A DNA stretch of 64,000 nucleotides from Desulforamulus profundi (GCF_002607855.1 NZ_AWQQ01000091.1:73921-137920); one strand, 5' to 3'; shown: positions 38,295 to 47,653, counted from the stretch's first letter. The notes: generated by a model not told the origin, from the sequence alone. Made by a program: numbers and translations.

Positions 38295-38315
38295 AATCCG
38301 GTCACTGTGACCGAA
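38295..38315 (-). terminator. Terminator of the sigF operon
   Basis: Tight CGGTCAC/GTGACCG hairpin followed by GATTTTTTG on the minus strand, just after sigF. Confidence 0.65.
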
Positions 38316-38323
38316 TTCCTTGT

Positions 38324-39106
38324 TCAACTGCCGGTTTGCAGCATTAATTCTTTTAGTTTTCTCAGGGCCTGACGCTCCAGCCGGGACACTTGCACCTGGG
38401 AAAGTCCCAGGCGGAGGGCCACTTCAGACTGGGTTTTGTCTTCAAAAAATCGCCAGAGCAGGATTTGTCGGTCCCGTTCGGGAAGTTCAATCAGCAGCTG
38501 CTTGACTGCCAGTTTCTCCAGCCAGGGGGAGTCCCCGTCCTCGTCGCCGCTTAACTGGTCCAAAATATAAATGGGGTCCCCGTCATCCTGATGCAGTGTT
38601 TCGTAGATGGAGGTGGGCGTTTGGGCCGCTTCCAGGGCATTGACCACTTCTTCCCGGCTAAAGCTCAGTTCATCGGCGATTTCATTGATGGAAGGTTCCC
38701 GTCCCAACCTGGCTGTCAGCCGGTCCCGGGTCTGTTGAATTTTGTAGGCCGTTTCCTTCAGGGAGCGGCTTACTTTTACCGGGCTGTCATCCCTCAGAAA
38801 ACGTCGTATTTCACCCACAATCATGGGCACCGCATAGGTGGAAAACTTTACGTCATAGGACAAGTCAAATTTGTCAATGGCCTTCATTAAACCGATACAG
38901 CCGATTTGAAACAGGTCCTCCAGCTCGTAACCCCGGTTGTTAAACCTCTGTACCAGGTTGAAGACCAGTTTTAAATTACAGTTTACCAATCTTTCCCGGG
39001 CATCCGTATCTCCGGCCTGGGCCTTTTTCAGCAAATCCCTCATTTCCTTATCCCCAAGCAGGGGGAAGCGGGGAAGGTTCATTTCTAAAAGCCTGGTTGA
39101 GCTCAT
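38324..39106 (-). CDS. sigF: RNA polymerase sigma-F factor
   Basis: 260 aa from ATG 39106 (GGCGGGG upstream). Region 2: GYELEDLFQIGCIGLMKAIDKFD with the -10 recognition helix; region 3 around INEIADELSFSREEVVNALE; region 4: LRLGLSQVQVSRLERQALRKL. Order spoIIAA-spoIIAB-sigF identifies it as the forespore-specific sigma F rather than sigma G. It directs early forespore genes; two candidate target promoters are in this window. Confidence 0.96.
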   Translation of the reverse strand: MSSTRLLEMNLPRFPLLGDKEMRDLLKKAQAGDTDARERLVNCNLKLVFNLVQRFNNRGYELEDLFQIGCIGLMKAIDKFDLSYDVKFSTYAVPMIVGEIRRFLRDDSPVKVSRSLKETAYKIQQTRDRLTARLGREPSINEIADELSFSREEVVNALEAAQTPTSIYETLHQDDGDPIYILDQLSGDEDGDSPWLEKLAVKQLLIELPERDRQILLWRFFEDKTQSEVALRLGLSQVQVSRLERQALRKLKELMLQTGS

Positions 39107-39124
39107 GGGCAACCCCGCCTTTTC

Positions 39125-39574
39125 TTAATTTGCCCGTGCCTTGGCGCCACGCAGCCCGATTTGTTTAAACATGGTCACCGTGGTACCCTGCCCCGGAGAC
39201 GAATCCACCTGCAGGCGGTCGCTGAAGGATTGCATAAAAACAAACCCCAGGCCCATTCGTTCAGGGTCGGTGGAATAGGCCGGCTGCATGGCCAGGTCGA
39301 TATCGGCGATGCCGGTACCACAGTCTTCCACCCTGATTTCCAAACCCTCTTTGTAAATGGTGACGATGACACGCACCGTTTTATCCGGTTTATTGCGGTA
39401 GCCGTGAATGATGGCATTGCCCACCGCTTCGGAAACCGCCACTTTAATTTCTTCCAATTCCGGTAAGGTGCAGTCCAACTGTGAGGCGAAGGCTGCCACA
39501 GCTACCCGGGCAAAGGCCACATTTTCCGGAATGCTGGCAAACTCTATGGTACACCGGTTGATAATCTTCACCAT
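39125..39574 (-). CDS. spoIIAB: Anti-sigma-F factor / serine kinase SpoIIAB
   Basis: 149 aa from ATG 39574 (AAAGGAGTGGTC). GHKL-type ATPase: EAVGNAIIHGYRN (N box), EDCGTGIADI (G1) and MGLGFVFMQSFSD (G2). It holds sigma F inactive and phosphorylates SpoIIAA. Overlaps the end of spoIIAA with reading into sigF 18 bases downstream. Confidence 0.95.
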   Translation of the reverse strand: MVKIINRCTIEFASIPENVAFARVAVAAFASQLDCTLPELEEIKVAVSEAVGNAIIHGYRNKPDKTVRVIVTIYKEGLEIRVEDCGTGIADIDLAMQPAYSTDPERMGLGFVFMQSFSDRLQVDSSPGQGTTVTMFKQIGLRGAKARAN

Positions 39575-39585
39575 GACCACTCCTT

Positions 39586-39924
39586 TTAAACGATCTTGCT
39601 GAGGGCTTTGTTTTCGTCCGGGCAATCTTCCATGATTTGCAGGAGACCTGAGAGCTCCAAGATTCTTTTTACCTGCGGCTGTGCCCCCACCAGAATGACT
39701 TTACCCCCGGAATGGACCAGGCGCTTGTAACGACCCAGGATGACGCCTAATCCGGAACTGTCAATAAAGGTAACCCGAGATAAGTTTAAGATTAAATATT
39801 TGGTTTTCTTTTCCGCCAGTTGACTATCTAAAGCTTTGCGCAATTTATCCGCCACGCCCAGGTCCAGTTCCCCTCCCAGGCGGACTAGCAAGGTATCCTG
39901 TTGATACTCCATGTCCACGTGCAT
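39586..39924 (-). CDS. spoIIAA: Anti-anti-sigma factor SpoIIAA
   Basis: 112 aa, a STAS-domain protein. LNLSRVTFIDSSGLGVILGR contains the serine phosphorylated by SpoIIAB (DSSGLG). Dephosphorylated SpoIIAA releases sigma F. First gene of the tricistronic spoIIA unit; dacF lies upstream behind its own terminator. Confidence 0.95.
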   Translation of the reverse strand: MHVDMEYQQDTLLVRLGGELDLGVADKLRKALDSQLAEKKTKYLILNLSRVTFIDSSGLGVILGRYKRLVHSGGKVILVGAQPQVKRILELSGLLQIMEDCPDENKALSKIV

Positions 39925-40020
39925 CCCGCCAGTCTCTCCTTCCCCAAAATCTTGTTACCAGTGTCAAGTTTCTACTTTTGCGGGAGAAAATCCTGCTAAA
40001 TTTTTCCAAAATGAATGTCG

Positions 40021-40052
40021 AAAAAGCAGCCGTATGGTTACGGCTGCTTTTT
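40021..40052 (-). terminator. dacF terminator
   Basis: Perfect 14-bp stem AAAAAGCAGCCGTA/TACGGCTGCTTTTT with a four-base loop; symmetric T and A runs. Confidence 0.85.
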
Positions 40053-40056
40053 CGAA

Positions 40057-41310
40057 TTAATCCAGGCTGTAAACTCTGTCCAGCATATCATTTAACAACT
40101 GCAGGGGCGAGGCTTTCTTGACATCCCGGGCAGCCACCAGATCCACCTTCAAGATTTCCTGACCGTCTTTGGTCAAGACGTAGTTACCGATGATCTGTCC
40201 CTTTTTAACCGGGGCGTCCAGCATGTCCGGCAGGTTGATTTTACCCTGTACGGTTTTCTCTTGTCCTTTGGGGACAACCAGGCCAACCGGGTCTTTGGTA
40301 ATGACTTTTACTTTATCAATTTCCCCTTTGCCTACCTCAATTTCCCTGACCACCTGTCCCGCTTCGGCCAGGTTCACTGCTTTGTACCGGGCAAAGCCGT
40401 AGTTAAACAGCTTGATGGTTTCCTGGAAATGAGTACGCGGCATGGGGCAGCCCAGTACCACCGAGATAAGACGCAAACCATCCCGTTTGGCCGATGCAGC
40501 CAAACAATAACTGGCTTCGTTGGTCCAACCGGTTTTGCCGGCATCTGCTCCGGGATACCATTTCAAGAGCTTGTTGGTGTTCCACAGCTTGAATTCCCCG
40601 CCCCGCAGGTCATATTCATAAATGGCGGAGACTTCCCGAAATAAAGGATACCGCAAACATTCACGCAGGATTTGGGCCATATCATAAGCAGATGTATAGT
40701 GATTGTCCGCCGGCAAACCGGTGGGATTGGCAAAATGCGTATTTTTTAAGCCCAGTTCTTTAACCTTGTCATTCATCATCGCCACAAAGGCTTCTTCCGA
40801 ACCGGCAACCTGCTCGGCCATGGCAACGCTGGCATCATTGGCGGAACCGGTAGCAATGGAAATCAGCATTTCTTTGGCTGTCATTTCTTCGCCGGGCTCC
40901 AGGAAAATTTGCGAACCGCCCATGCCAGCGGCATGCTCGCTGGCCACCACTTTATCGGTCATTTTAATTTTGCCCTGGGCCTCTGCCTCGCAGATCAGCA
41001 GCATGGTCATCAACTTGGTGACGCTGGCCATAGGCCGGGACTGGTGCATGTTTTTGTCAAATAAAATTTGCCCGGAACTGTAATCCATCAAAACAGCAGT
41101 TTCTGCAGTGGTTTCCAGTTGGGCCGAAGAGGACGACTTATCTCCTGCACCGGCTTTGGGAACCGGCTTTGGCCCCTGGTTCCTCTCGCTTTGCCGGGTT
41201 TCCGCCGGGTTTTGAGCTGCCGGCACTGCCAGAGCAGCAGATAAACAAAGGGTTAAGGATAAAAGCAGGCATACTAATGTAATTAGGATTGTTTTGGACT
41301 TCCGTTTCAT
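40057..41310 (-). CDS. dacF: D-alanyl-D-alanine carboxypeptidase DacF
   Basis: 417 aa. Signal peptide (KTILITLVCLLLSLTLCLSA), then a low-molecular-mass PBP domain with the triad ASVTKLMT (SxxK), SGSAND (SxN) read as TGSANDAS, and DAGKTGWTNEA (KTG). A C-terminal PBP5-type domain follows. It trims peptidoglycan stem peptides, in spores acting on forespore-side cortex. Position upstream of spoIIAA is conserved in spore formers. Confidence 0.94.
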   Translation of the reverse strand: MKRKSKTILITLVCLLLSLTLCLSAALAVPAAQNPAETRQSERNQGPKPVPKAGAGDKSSSSAQLETTAETAVLMDYSSGQILFDKNMHQSRPMASVTKLMTMLLICEAEAQGKIKMTDKVVASEHAAGMGGSQIFLEPGEEMTAKEMLISIATGSANDASVAMAEQVAGSEEAFVAMMNDKVKELGLKNTHFANPTGLPADNHYTSAYDMAQILRECLRYPLFREVSAIYEYDLRGGEFKLWNTNKLLKWYPGADAGKTGWTNEASYCLAASAKRDGLRLISVVLGCPMPRTHFQETIKLFNYGFARYKAVNLAEAGQVVREIEVGKGEIDKVKVITKDPVGLVVPKGQEKTVQGKINLPDMLDAPVKKGQIIGNYVLTKDGQEILKVDLVAARDVKKASPLQLLNDMLDRVYSLD

Positions 41311-41447
41311 TGATTTTCCCCCTCCAAGGTTCTCTTTTCATCTGCTCCCTATTATTGTTATCTTTTGGCGGTGTTATATGCTGTAAAAGGGGGAGGGAGT
41401 TTTTGGAAAAATTCCTGTTCTAACTAACAACTCTGGGGTGCAACTCC

Positions 41448-41508
41448 GGGGTCAGGCCCAATTTATTGACTTATTAAGCACATAAGTCAATAAATTGGGC
41501 CTGACCCC
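41448..41508. repeat. Long perfect inverted repeat, REP-like (type A)
   Basis: 27-bp arms (41448-41474 and 41482-41508) pair perfectly around TAAGCAC. The arm begins GGGGTCAGGCCCAATTTATT. The GGGGTCAGGCC/GGCCTGACCCC tips are of the kind associated with REP elements mobilised by Y1/RAYT transposases. A half site with the same tip lies at 54045. Confidence 0.75.
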
Positions 41509-41574
41509 AGGGTTGACTTATTTATGGGCTAGGACTGGTCATGCTCACCTTTTTTATTGTTCAACCCTAAAAAA

Positions 41575-41601
41575 AAGACCCTGATAATAGATCAAGGTCT
41601 T
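41575..41601 (-). terminator. pdp terminator
   Basis: AAGACCTTGAT/ATCAGGGTCTT stem (one mismatch) followed by TTTTTTAG on the minus strand. Confidence 0.75.
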
Positions 41602-41720
41602 CGATTCTAATGAATATCAATTTCTAAAAGGAGTCAGATCAAACATTTATACCCCTCCATAATTTTTATGAATAGTATTGGCAATATAAATCGTTTTTAT
41701 TGATTAAACAAACAGGGGAC

Positions 41721-41796
41721 AATTCAAATCGGGGACGGTTCTTGACTTGAATTCAATCTTGTAAATTCAAGTCAAGAACCGTCCCCGATTTGAATT
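41721..41796. repeat. Long perfect inverted repeat, REP-like (type B)
   Basis: 33-bp arms (41721-41753 and 41764-41796) pair perfectly around a 10-base loop. The arm includes ATCGGGGACGGTTCTTGACT. It ends four bases from the pdp stop codon, so pdp mRNA ends in this hairpin. A degenerate half copy lies at 13514-13534. Confidence 0.75.
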
Positions 41797-41799
41797 GGT

Positions 41800-43130
41800 T
41801 TAGCCTTGGTATTTGAATACCTCTTCTTTTGTTACTTTCCCCAGTATAAGATTTCCCCGGGCCGGCAATTCCTTGCCGATGCTGTAAGCTTGCCGGATGA
41901 TCTCCTCTGCCCGGGCAGCACTTTCTTTATTTTTAGCGTATATTTCAAACAACGGGCCACCGGTTTCAACTCTGTCTCCGATTTTTTTATTAAGCACCAC
42001 GCCAACGGACAAATCAATGACCGAGTCTTTGGTGGCACGTCCGGCGCCCAGGGACATGGCTGCCAGGCCCACCTGTTCAGCCTGAATTCCTGTCACGTAG
42101 CCACCAGCGTCGGCAGTAACGGTAACAGCAACGGGAGCAAGGGGCAACCGGTCATACCGCTCGATAGCCTCGGGATTACCGCCCTGGGCCGTGATGAACT
42201 CCCTGAACTTTTCCAGGGCCAAGCCGCTGTCAAGCACCTGCTCCAGACGGCTGCGGGCAGCTGCCAGGTTCTTTTCAATACCGGCCAGCAGGATCATTTC
42301 AGTACCTAACGTAAGACATAGCTCGCGCAAGTCCCGGGGACCTTCACCCTTGAGTGTATCAATGGCCTCCCTGACTTCCAGCGCATTGCCGACGGCGTAA
42401 CCCAGGGGCTGGTCCATGTCGGTGACCAGGGCGACGGTTTGCCGCCCCACCCGGGTTCCGATGTCCACCATGGTCCCGGCCAGGGTAAAGGCCTCCTCGG
42501 GGTATTTCATAAAGGCCCCACTGCCCACCTTCACATCCAGCACAATGGCATCCGCCCCGGCAGCAATTTTTTTGCTCATGACCGAAGCTGCAATGAAAGG
42601 AATGCTGTCCACCGTAGCGGTGACATCGCGCAGGGCATAAAGTTTTTTATCCGCCGGGGCCAGGTGCCCGGTTTGGGCTACCACCGCCAGCTTTACCCTG
42701 TTTACCTGTGCCAAAAAGCTCCTGTTGTCCATGGCCACCTGAAAGCCCGGGATAGACTCCAGCTTATCAATGGTGCCGCCGGTATGGCCCAGCCCCCGGC
42801 CGGACATTTTTGCCACCGGGACGCCTGCGGCTGCCACCAGCGGTCCCAGTACCAGTGTGGTTTTATCGCCCACCCCGCCTGTAGAATGTTTGTCCACTTT
42901 AATGCCCGGTATGGCAGACAAATCTGCCTGGTCCCCGGAACGGGCCATGGCCATGGTTAAATCCCCGGTTTCCCGGGGGGTTAAGCCCTGAAAAAAGGCC
43001 GCCATCAGGAAGGCAGCGGCCTGGTAATCCGGTATGTTTTCCCTGGTATAACCTCGATAAAGAAGTTTATTTCTTCTGTGCTCAGTTCTTGTCCCCGTCT
43101 TTTCTTAAGAATGATATCCACCATGCGCAT
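41800..43130 (-). CDS. pdp: Pyrimidine-nucleoside phosphorylase
   Basis: About 443 aa from ATG 43130 ([20 protein letters not shown]) after one missing C near 43070 ([14 protein letters not shown]). Phosphorolysis of uridine/thymidine. Visible: [20 protein letters not shown] (phosphate and nucleoside site), [18 protein letters not shown], and a C-terminal alpha/beta domain. It lies 29 bases downstream of deoB, forming a nucleoside salvage pair. Confidence 0.94.
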
Positions 43131-43158
43131 AGAATAAATCCCTCTCTTCTACCTTCCT

Positions 43159-44349
43159 TTAAAGTAATACTTCGGCAGCAAAGCTTGACCCGACCTTAAA
43201 GGGCAGGCCGAAGAAATCCGCCAGGGTGGCCGCCACATCACTGAAAGACGCCCGGACACCCAGGTCAACGCCGCACTTCACCGGTTTGCCGTACACCAGC
43301 AGGGGAACATATTCCCGGCTGTGGTCGGTGCTGTCGGTGGTGGGATCGCAGCCGTGATCGGCTGTAAGAATTAATACCTCGTCCGGCAGCATGGCCTGCA
43401 TAATTTGAGGCAGCCTTTGATCAAATTCCTCCAGCGCCCTGGCGTAACCCACCGGATCGTTGCGGTGCCCGTAAACCGAATCATATTCCACCAGGTTGGC
43501 AAAAATCAGGCCCTGCCGGGAGTTTTGCATTAATTTAATGGTTTGGTCCACACCGTCCATGTTGTCTTTGGCTTTAACAGACTCGGAAATGCCGACTCCG
43601 GCAAAAATGTCGTAAATTTTGCCCACACCCATGGTCTTAATGCCGGCCTCCTGGAGGACCGTAAGAATATTGGGAGTTGGCGGGGGCACCGCATAGTCAT
43701 GCCGGTTGGCGGTCCGCTTGAAGGAACCGGGCTGTCCCACAAAGGGGCGGGCAATGACCCGGCCCACCCGGTGCTCACCGTCCAGCAGTTCCCGGGCAAT
43801 TTGACAAATCCGGTACAATTCCTCCAGGGGAATAATTTCTTCATGGGCCGCCACCTGGAACACACTGTCTGCCGAGGTGTACACAATGGGAAAACCGGTG
43901 GCCATATGTTCCTTTCCCAATTCCTCAATGATTTGGGTGCCGGAAGCCACCACATTGCCCAGCGACTTGCGGTCAATTCTTTTTTCAAATTCCGCAATAA
44001 TTTCCGGGGGAAATCCCTGGGGATAGGTGGGAAAGGGGTTTTCCAGGATAATGCCGGCCAGTTCCCAGTGCCCTGTGGTGGTGTCTTTGCCCTTGGATTT
44101 TTCAGCCATTTTGCCATAGGCTCCCAGGGGCTCGGCAGCCGGCGGGACTCCCTCAATGGGATGGATATTGCCCAGTCCTAACCGGCCCAGGTTGGGAAGC
44201 TTTAATTCCTTTACTGTCTTGGCTACGTTGGCCAGTGTGTTGCACCCTTGATCCCCGTAATCACAGGCGTCCGGTAATTCTCCGATTCCCACACTGTCTA
44301 AGACGATCAATGTTACTCTGTTCACTTTTCTTTGACTCAACAGGATCAC
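43159..44349 (-). CDS. deoB: Phosphopentomutase
   Basis: 396 aa as read; TTG 44340 (RBS GGGGTGATCC) or GTG nearer the conserved [18 protein letters not shown] are alternative starts. Alkaline phosphatase-superfamily metal ligands appear in [20 protein letters not shown] (nucleophile Thr), [20 protein letters not shown]. Converts (deoxy)ribose-1-phosphate to the 5-phosphate, the step after Pdp. Between xerD and pdp. Confidence 0.95.
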   Translation of the reverse strand: MILLSQRKVNRVTLIVLDSVGIGELPDACDYGDQGCNTLANVAKTVKELKLPNLGRLGLGNIHPIEGVPPAAEPLGAYGKMAEKSKGKDTTTGHWELAGIILENPFPTYPQGFPPEIIAEFEKRIDRKSLGNVVASGTQIIEELGKEHMATGFPIVYTSADSVFQVAAHEEIIPLEELYRICQIARELLDGEHRVGRVIARPFVGQPGSFKRTANRHDYAVPPPTPNILTVLQEAGIKTMGVGKIYDIFAGVGISESVKAKDNMDGVDQTIKLMQNSRQGLIFANLVEYDSVYGHRNDPVGYARALEEFDQRLPQIMQAMLPDEVLILTADHGCDPTTDSTDHSREYVPLLVYGKPVKCGVDLGVRASFSDVAATLADFFGLPFKVGSSFAAEVLL

Positions 44350-44367
44350 CCCTTATGCAATGGTCTC

Positions 44368-45257
44368 TCAAGCTCTCGGGTGGGCGTTGGTGTAAACCTC
44401 TCTCAGCCGGATTTTCGTCAGGTGAGTATAAATCTGGGTGGTGGAAATATCCGCATGGCCCAACATTTCCTGCACCGCCCGTAGGTCTGCTCCGTTTTCC
44501 AACAGGTGAGTGGCAAAGGAGTGCCTTAACGTATGAGGTGTGATCGGTTTATCGATTTTCCCTTCCCGGGCATATTTTTTGATAATCTTCCAAAAACCCT
44601 GCCGGGTCAATCTTTTCCCCTGCACATTGACAAAGAGTGCCGGGTGTTCGGTTTTTCCTTTGGTTAGTTTGACCCTCGATCTGGACAGGTATTCCCGCAC
44701 ATAGCGCACCGCCACCGAACCAAAAGGGATGATGCGTTCCTTGGACCCCTTGCCGAAGCAGCGAATGTACCCCATATCCAGCTCTACATCCTGCAGGTTC
44801 AGGGATACCAATTCAGAAACCCGGATGCCGGTGGCATAAATTAGTTCCAGCATTGCTTTATCCCTGATCCCGACAGGATCCGCCAACTGCGGTTGGCTTA
44901 GCAGGGTTTCCACTTCAGTGGTTGAGAGCACCTGGGGAAGCCGCTGGGCCAGCTTAGGAGATTCCAGGCTGGTGGTATGATCTTCCGAAATCACCCCGTC
45001 GGCCAGCAAAAAACGATAGAAATGCTTGAGAGCTGCCAGATGCCGGGAGATGGTGGCAGGTGCCTTCCCCTCCTTTTGTATTTTATAAAGATGCGACAAA
45101 ATCTGGTTCCGGTCTGTCTGTGACAGGGAAGTAATCCCTTGTTTTCGTAGGTGCATCAGATACTGGCTGAGGTCTATTCGGTAGGAGCTAAGGTATTTTG
45201 GGCCAGACCCCTCTCAACTGCCAGGTAATGGATGAATTCTTCCAACCAGCGTTCCAT
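44368..45257 (-). CDS. xerD: Tyrosine recombinase XerD
   Basis: About 296 aa from ATG 45257 (AAGGAGGAGGAGA) after one missing base near 45198 (NTLSSYRIDLSQYL). SAM-like N-terminal domain, then catalytic Arg in ATGIRVSELVSL, HTLRHSFATHLLENGADLRA (HxxR) and HADISTTQIYTH with the nucleophile Tyr. The neighbourhood xerD-deoB-pdp-dacF is standard in Clostridia, so this is the chromosome-dimer resolvase, not a phage integrase. Confidence 0.94.
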
Positions 45258-45278
45258 TCTCCTCCTCCTTAACATAAA

Positions 45279-45305
45279 AAGTAGTCCAAAATTTTAGGAC
45301 TACTT
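45279..45305 (-). terminator. Terminator downstream of the 88-aa membrane ORF
   Basis: AAGTAGTCC/GGACTACTT stem followed by TTTTATG on the minus strand. Confidence 0.7.
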
Positions 45306-45331
45306 CAACAAAATCCATAGATTTCCTTTTT

Positions 45332-45598
45332 TTATTTTTCTCCCTGCTTATATTTTAGTAATTGTTCTATTAATTTTTCCAAAATTCCGTGTTCCCTTTC
45401 ATGGTCACAGGCCTCGACAACCGGTGCACTCACTTTCATGGGGTTGCCGCTGGGTATCTTCTCCTGTGTGGAAAACCCGGACGTCTTCAACAAACTGGCC
45501 AGTTGCACCAGCAAAATGGCCAGTATGGTCAGGACCAGGGCAAACCGTAATCCCTTTAGTACTTTATGTTTTATCCTGGTAACAAAGACGACCAGCAC
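45332..45598 (-). CDS. Small membrane protein (DUF4227/YqzK-like)
   Basis: 88 aa from GTG 45598, behind AAAAGGAGGGAAATAC; the frame is open further upstream but that start is better. One membrane helix (FALVLTILAILLVQLASLL) after a basic stretch, then PSGNPMKVSAPVVEA and a charged helix. Position just upstream of xerD and a P-x-G-x-x-x-KV patch fit the YqzK/DUF4227 family of spore formers; similarity is weak, so treat as likely but not certain. Confidence 0.6.
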   Translation of the reverse strand: MLVVFVTRIKHKVLKGLRFALVLTILAILLVQLASLLKTSGFSTQEKIPSGNPMKVSAPVVEACDHEREHGILEKLIEQLLKYKQGEK

Positions 45599-45768
45599 GT
45601 ATTTCCCTCCTTTTATTACAGGGATAAAAATGACTCGCTGTCGGGCTATCTTCAAAACTATGCTAATACGCCGGTTTTTAGACCAAACAAAAATTAGGAC
45701 TATCACAAAACTAGAAATGTACCCATATCCTGACAGTAAGGATACAATATTACCGGAGGTGTTCCCCA

Positions 45769-46005
45769 GTGAATCAAAACCTTTTACGTACCCTGGACGG
45801 TCAGAGTCCCTTTACTCTTTTTTTAATTTTAATTTTATTAATATTAGGTACCGAGCAGGAAGTAGAACGCTACCTCGAAAATGCAAAAACCTTTGTTTTG
45901 GAAACCAAGCGTTCCCTGGAAAGCATTCGGGGAGGTTTTGAAAACATGCAGGCCAATATGTTGTCCTTTCATACTCATCTGATGGAGTTACAACAAAAAA
46001 AATAG
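45769..46005 (+). CDS. Small membrane-anchored coiled-coil protein
   Basis: 78 aa, GTG start behind CGGAGGTG. One N-terminal hydrophobic segment (FTLFLILILLILG) and a helical tail EVERYLENAKTFVLETKRSL likely to form a coiled coil. No family recognised. It has its own terminator at 46016 and is divergent from the YqzK-like gene. Confidence 0.65.
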   Translation: MNQNLLRTLDGQSPFTLFLILILLILGTEQEVERYLENAKTFVLETKRSLESIRGGFENMQANMLSFHTHLMELQQKK

Positions 46006-46015
46006 TATTCTGCCG

Positions 46016-46041
46016 GGCCCTCAATGCAGGGCCTTTTTTTT
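46016..46041 (+). terminator. Terminator
   Basis: GGCCCT/AGGGCC stem followed by eight T residues. Confidence 0.85.
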
Positions 46042-46106
46042 GGCATATTGTTTTCTTGAATCAGCATAGGATGAGTTGAGGGTGGTGGAAGTTGGGAGGT
46101 GAGCGG

Positions 46107-46562
46107 TTGCAAAAGGGGAATATTTTCTTGCTGATTTTATTATTGATGGGCTTTGCTGCTGACTCCACTTTGCTGGCCACTGCTGCCTGTATCTTGTTAA
46201 TCTTGAAATTAAGCAAGCTGCACCGGTTTATTGGCATTTTAGAACGACGGGGTCTTGAGGTGGGGCTGATCTTTTTAATGTTATCTGTTCTGGTGCCGTT
46301 GGCCCATGACAATGTTATTTATATGGACTTGCTTAAAAATACCATTTCCCCCCAGGGCATCCTGGCATTTATTGGGGGAGCGCTGGCCACCCATATGAAC
46401 GGTGAAGGTCTTAAACTGCTGAAGCTGGACCCCCAGTTGATTTTTGGCATGGTTATCGGTTCAATTATAGGGATTGTTTTTCTGGGCGGCATCCCCATCG
46501 GCCCTTTAATGGCGGCGGGTTTAACGGCGTTATTTTTGGAAGTCATTTACTGGTTTAAATAA
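46107..46562 (+). CDS. UPF0756 / DUF441 membrane protein
   Basis: 151 aa from TTG 46107 behind GGGAGGTGAGCGG. Four hydrophobic segments. FIGILERRGLEVGLIFLMLS and GGALATHMNGEGLKLL are typical of the DUF441 (YtwI) family, whose function is unknown. It stands as a single gene with a terminator. Confidence 0.85.
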   Translation: MQKGNIFLLILLLMGFAADSTLLATAACILLILKLSKLHRFIGILERRGLEVGLIFLMLSVLVPLAHDNVIYMDLLKNTISPQGILAFIGGALATHMNGEGLKLLKLDPQLIFGMVIGSIIGIVFLGGIPIGPLMAAGLTALFLEVIYWFK

Positions 46563-46605
46563 AATAGGCTCCCGCCTGTGTGATTTGGCCGGAGCCTATT
46601 TTTTA
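46562..46605 (+). terminator. Terminator between DUF441 gene and SASP gene
   Basis: AAATAGGCTCC/GGAGCCTATTT stem, then TTTATTCC; symmetric enough to serve the convergent SASP gene as well. Confidence 0.8.
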
Positions 46606-46892
46606 TTCCTTTAAAAGATACCTGTTTTTATAATGCCAGGCCAGCACAGCCTCGGCAAAGGCAACCATTTTTTGGTCATACCGCCCCCGACCTGGCCGTT
46701 GCGCCGGCTTGGCAGTTCTCCTTTATCGATTTGTGCATAATCGGGCATACCCAACTCAGCAGCCATTTCGTTGCGAAATTCTTCCAGGGCGGGTTTTACA
46801 TAGGGAACTAATTCCACCGGCACCAATCCTGAAAAGGCTGTTGCTTTAATAAGATCATAGGGCAAATCTAGCGGGATCAACTCTTTTGACAT
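46603..46892 (-). CDS. Alpha/beta-type small acid-soluble spore protein
   Basis: About 96 aa after one missing A in an A6 run near 46672. The core FRNEMAAELGMPDY...ELPSRRNGQVGG.MTKKMV follows the two SASP signatures (EIASELG and the NGxVGGxMTKKMV box) that bind and protect spore DNA; EFRNEMAAELG also carries the germination protease site. A 40-residue N-terminal extension (MSKELIPLDLPYDLIKATAF) makes it longer than usual SASPs. TAGGAGGGAAAACAGC precedes ATG 46892, with a forespore-type promoter upstream. Confidence 0.85.
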
Positions 46893-46956
46893 GCTGTTTT
46901 CCCTCCTAGAAAGATTTGCTTTAAGGTAAGAAATTAGCTTTCCCTTTGTTTGATAG

Positions 46957-46986
46957 TATTATGCCCTTAAAAAACAGAAATTATGT
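46957..46986 (-). promoter_or_regulatory. Sigma-G-type promoter of the SASP gene
   Basis: Minus strand ACATA (46982-46986), 18 bases, CATAATA (46957-46963): a good fit to GHATR-N18-CATWHTA, 65 bases before the SASP start. Confidence 0.65.
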
Positions 46987-47020
46987 AGGAACTTTTTACA
47001 ATTGTTTGCATTAAATTCCT

Positions 47021-47653
47021 CTATTTAATCAAAATATTCACGGCTGCTTTGATTAAGTCCGGCGTGATAAAAGCTTCCACCAGGCCTGCCGCCGCAGCGA
47101 TACAGCAAACAACCAGGATCAGGAGGTGGTACCCGATCAGGCCCGGCAGCACAGGATTTCTGGAATTAAGAAACCTTCTGATCAGCAGCCAGGAAAAGGA
47201 CAAAGCCGCCACACCGGCCATAAAAACAGCCGGCATGAGCAGGATATTCTGCGGCAGCACCGAGGTTAAGGCAATGACCACTCCTTCACCGGCCCTTTCC
47301 TTGGTCAGAAAACCCACCGTAAATCCCAGGGAAAACCCTCTGGCAAACAACAGGGCCAGGATGGCCGGTGTTCCAATGACGGTGAGTCCCAGGAAATAAA
47401 TAAGACCGATAAAGAAAAGGTTATTGGTAATGGTGCTTTTCACCACCTGGGAACGGTCCACCGCAACAGTGCCTACCTGGTTGACAAAGCTGTCCAGAAC
47501 CACCGAAAGCTGTCCGGCCTGCCCGCTGTCGAGGTTGTGGGCTCCCCAGTTGCCAAAGCAAATGCCGGCTGTGAGAGTTACCAGGGCTAACAAATAAATG
47601 GGCCAGCTCTCACGCAGGGAGGATTTCCACATTTTTTTGAAACTATTTGCCAA
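47021..47653 (-). CDS. spoIIM: Stage II sporulation protein M
   Basis: 210 aa with five to six membrane segments. The signature NNLFFIGLIYFLGLTVIGTP and LLFARGFSLGFTVGFL is present. SpoIIM is part of the SpoIIDMP complex that dissolves septal peptidoglycan during engulfment in the mother cell. Single gene, downstream of the SteA/kor region and before the SASP gene. Confidence 0.92.
   Translation of the reverse strand: MANSFKKMWKSSLRESWPIYLLALVTLTAGICFGNWGAHNLDSGQAGQLSVVLDSFVNQVGTVAVDRSQVVKSTITNNLFFIGLIYFLGLTVIGTPAILALLFARGFSLGFTVGFLTKERAGEGVVIALTSVLPQNILLMPAVFMAGVAALSFSWLLIRRFLNSRNPVLPGLIGYHLLILVVCCIAAAAGLVEAFITPDLIKAAVNILIK

Noticed and set aside
41300..41440. Sigma-H promoter before dacF
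   Set aside because: An AGGAATTT element is present but no GAAT -10 box at the right distance.
46107..46562. DUF441 protein as an ion channel or transporter
   Set aside because: Nothing in the sequence supports a specific transported substrate.
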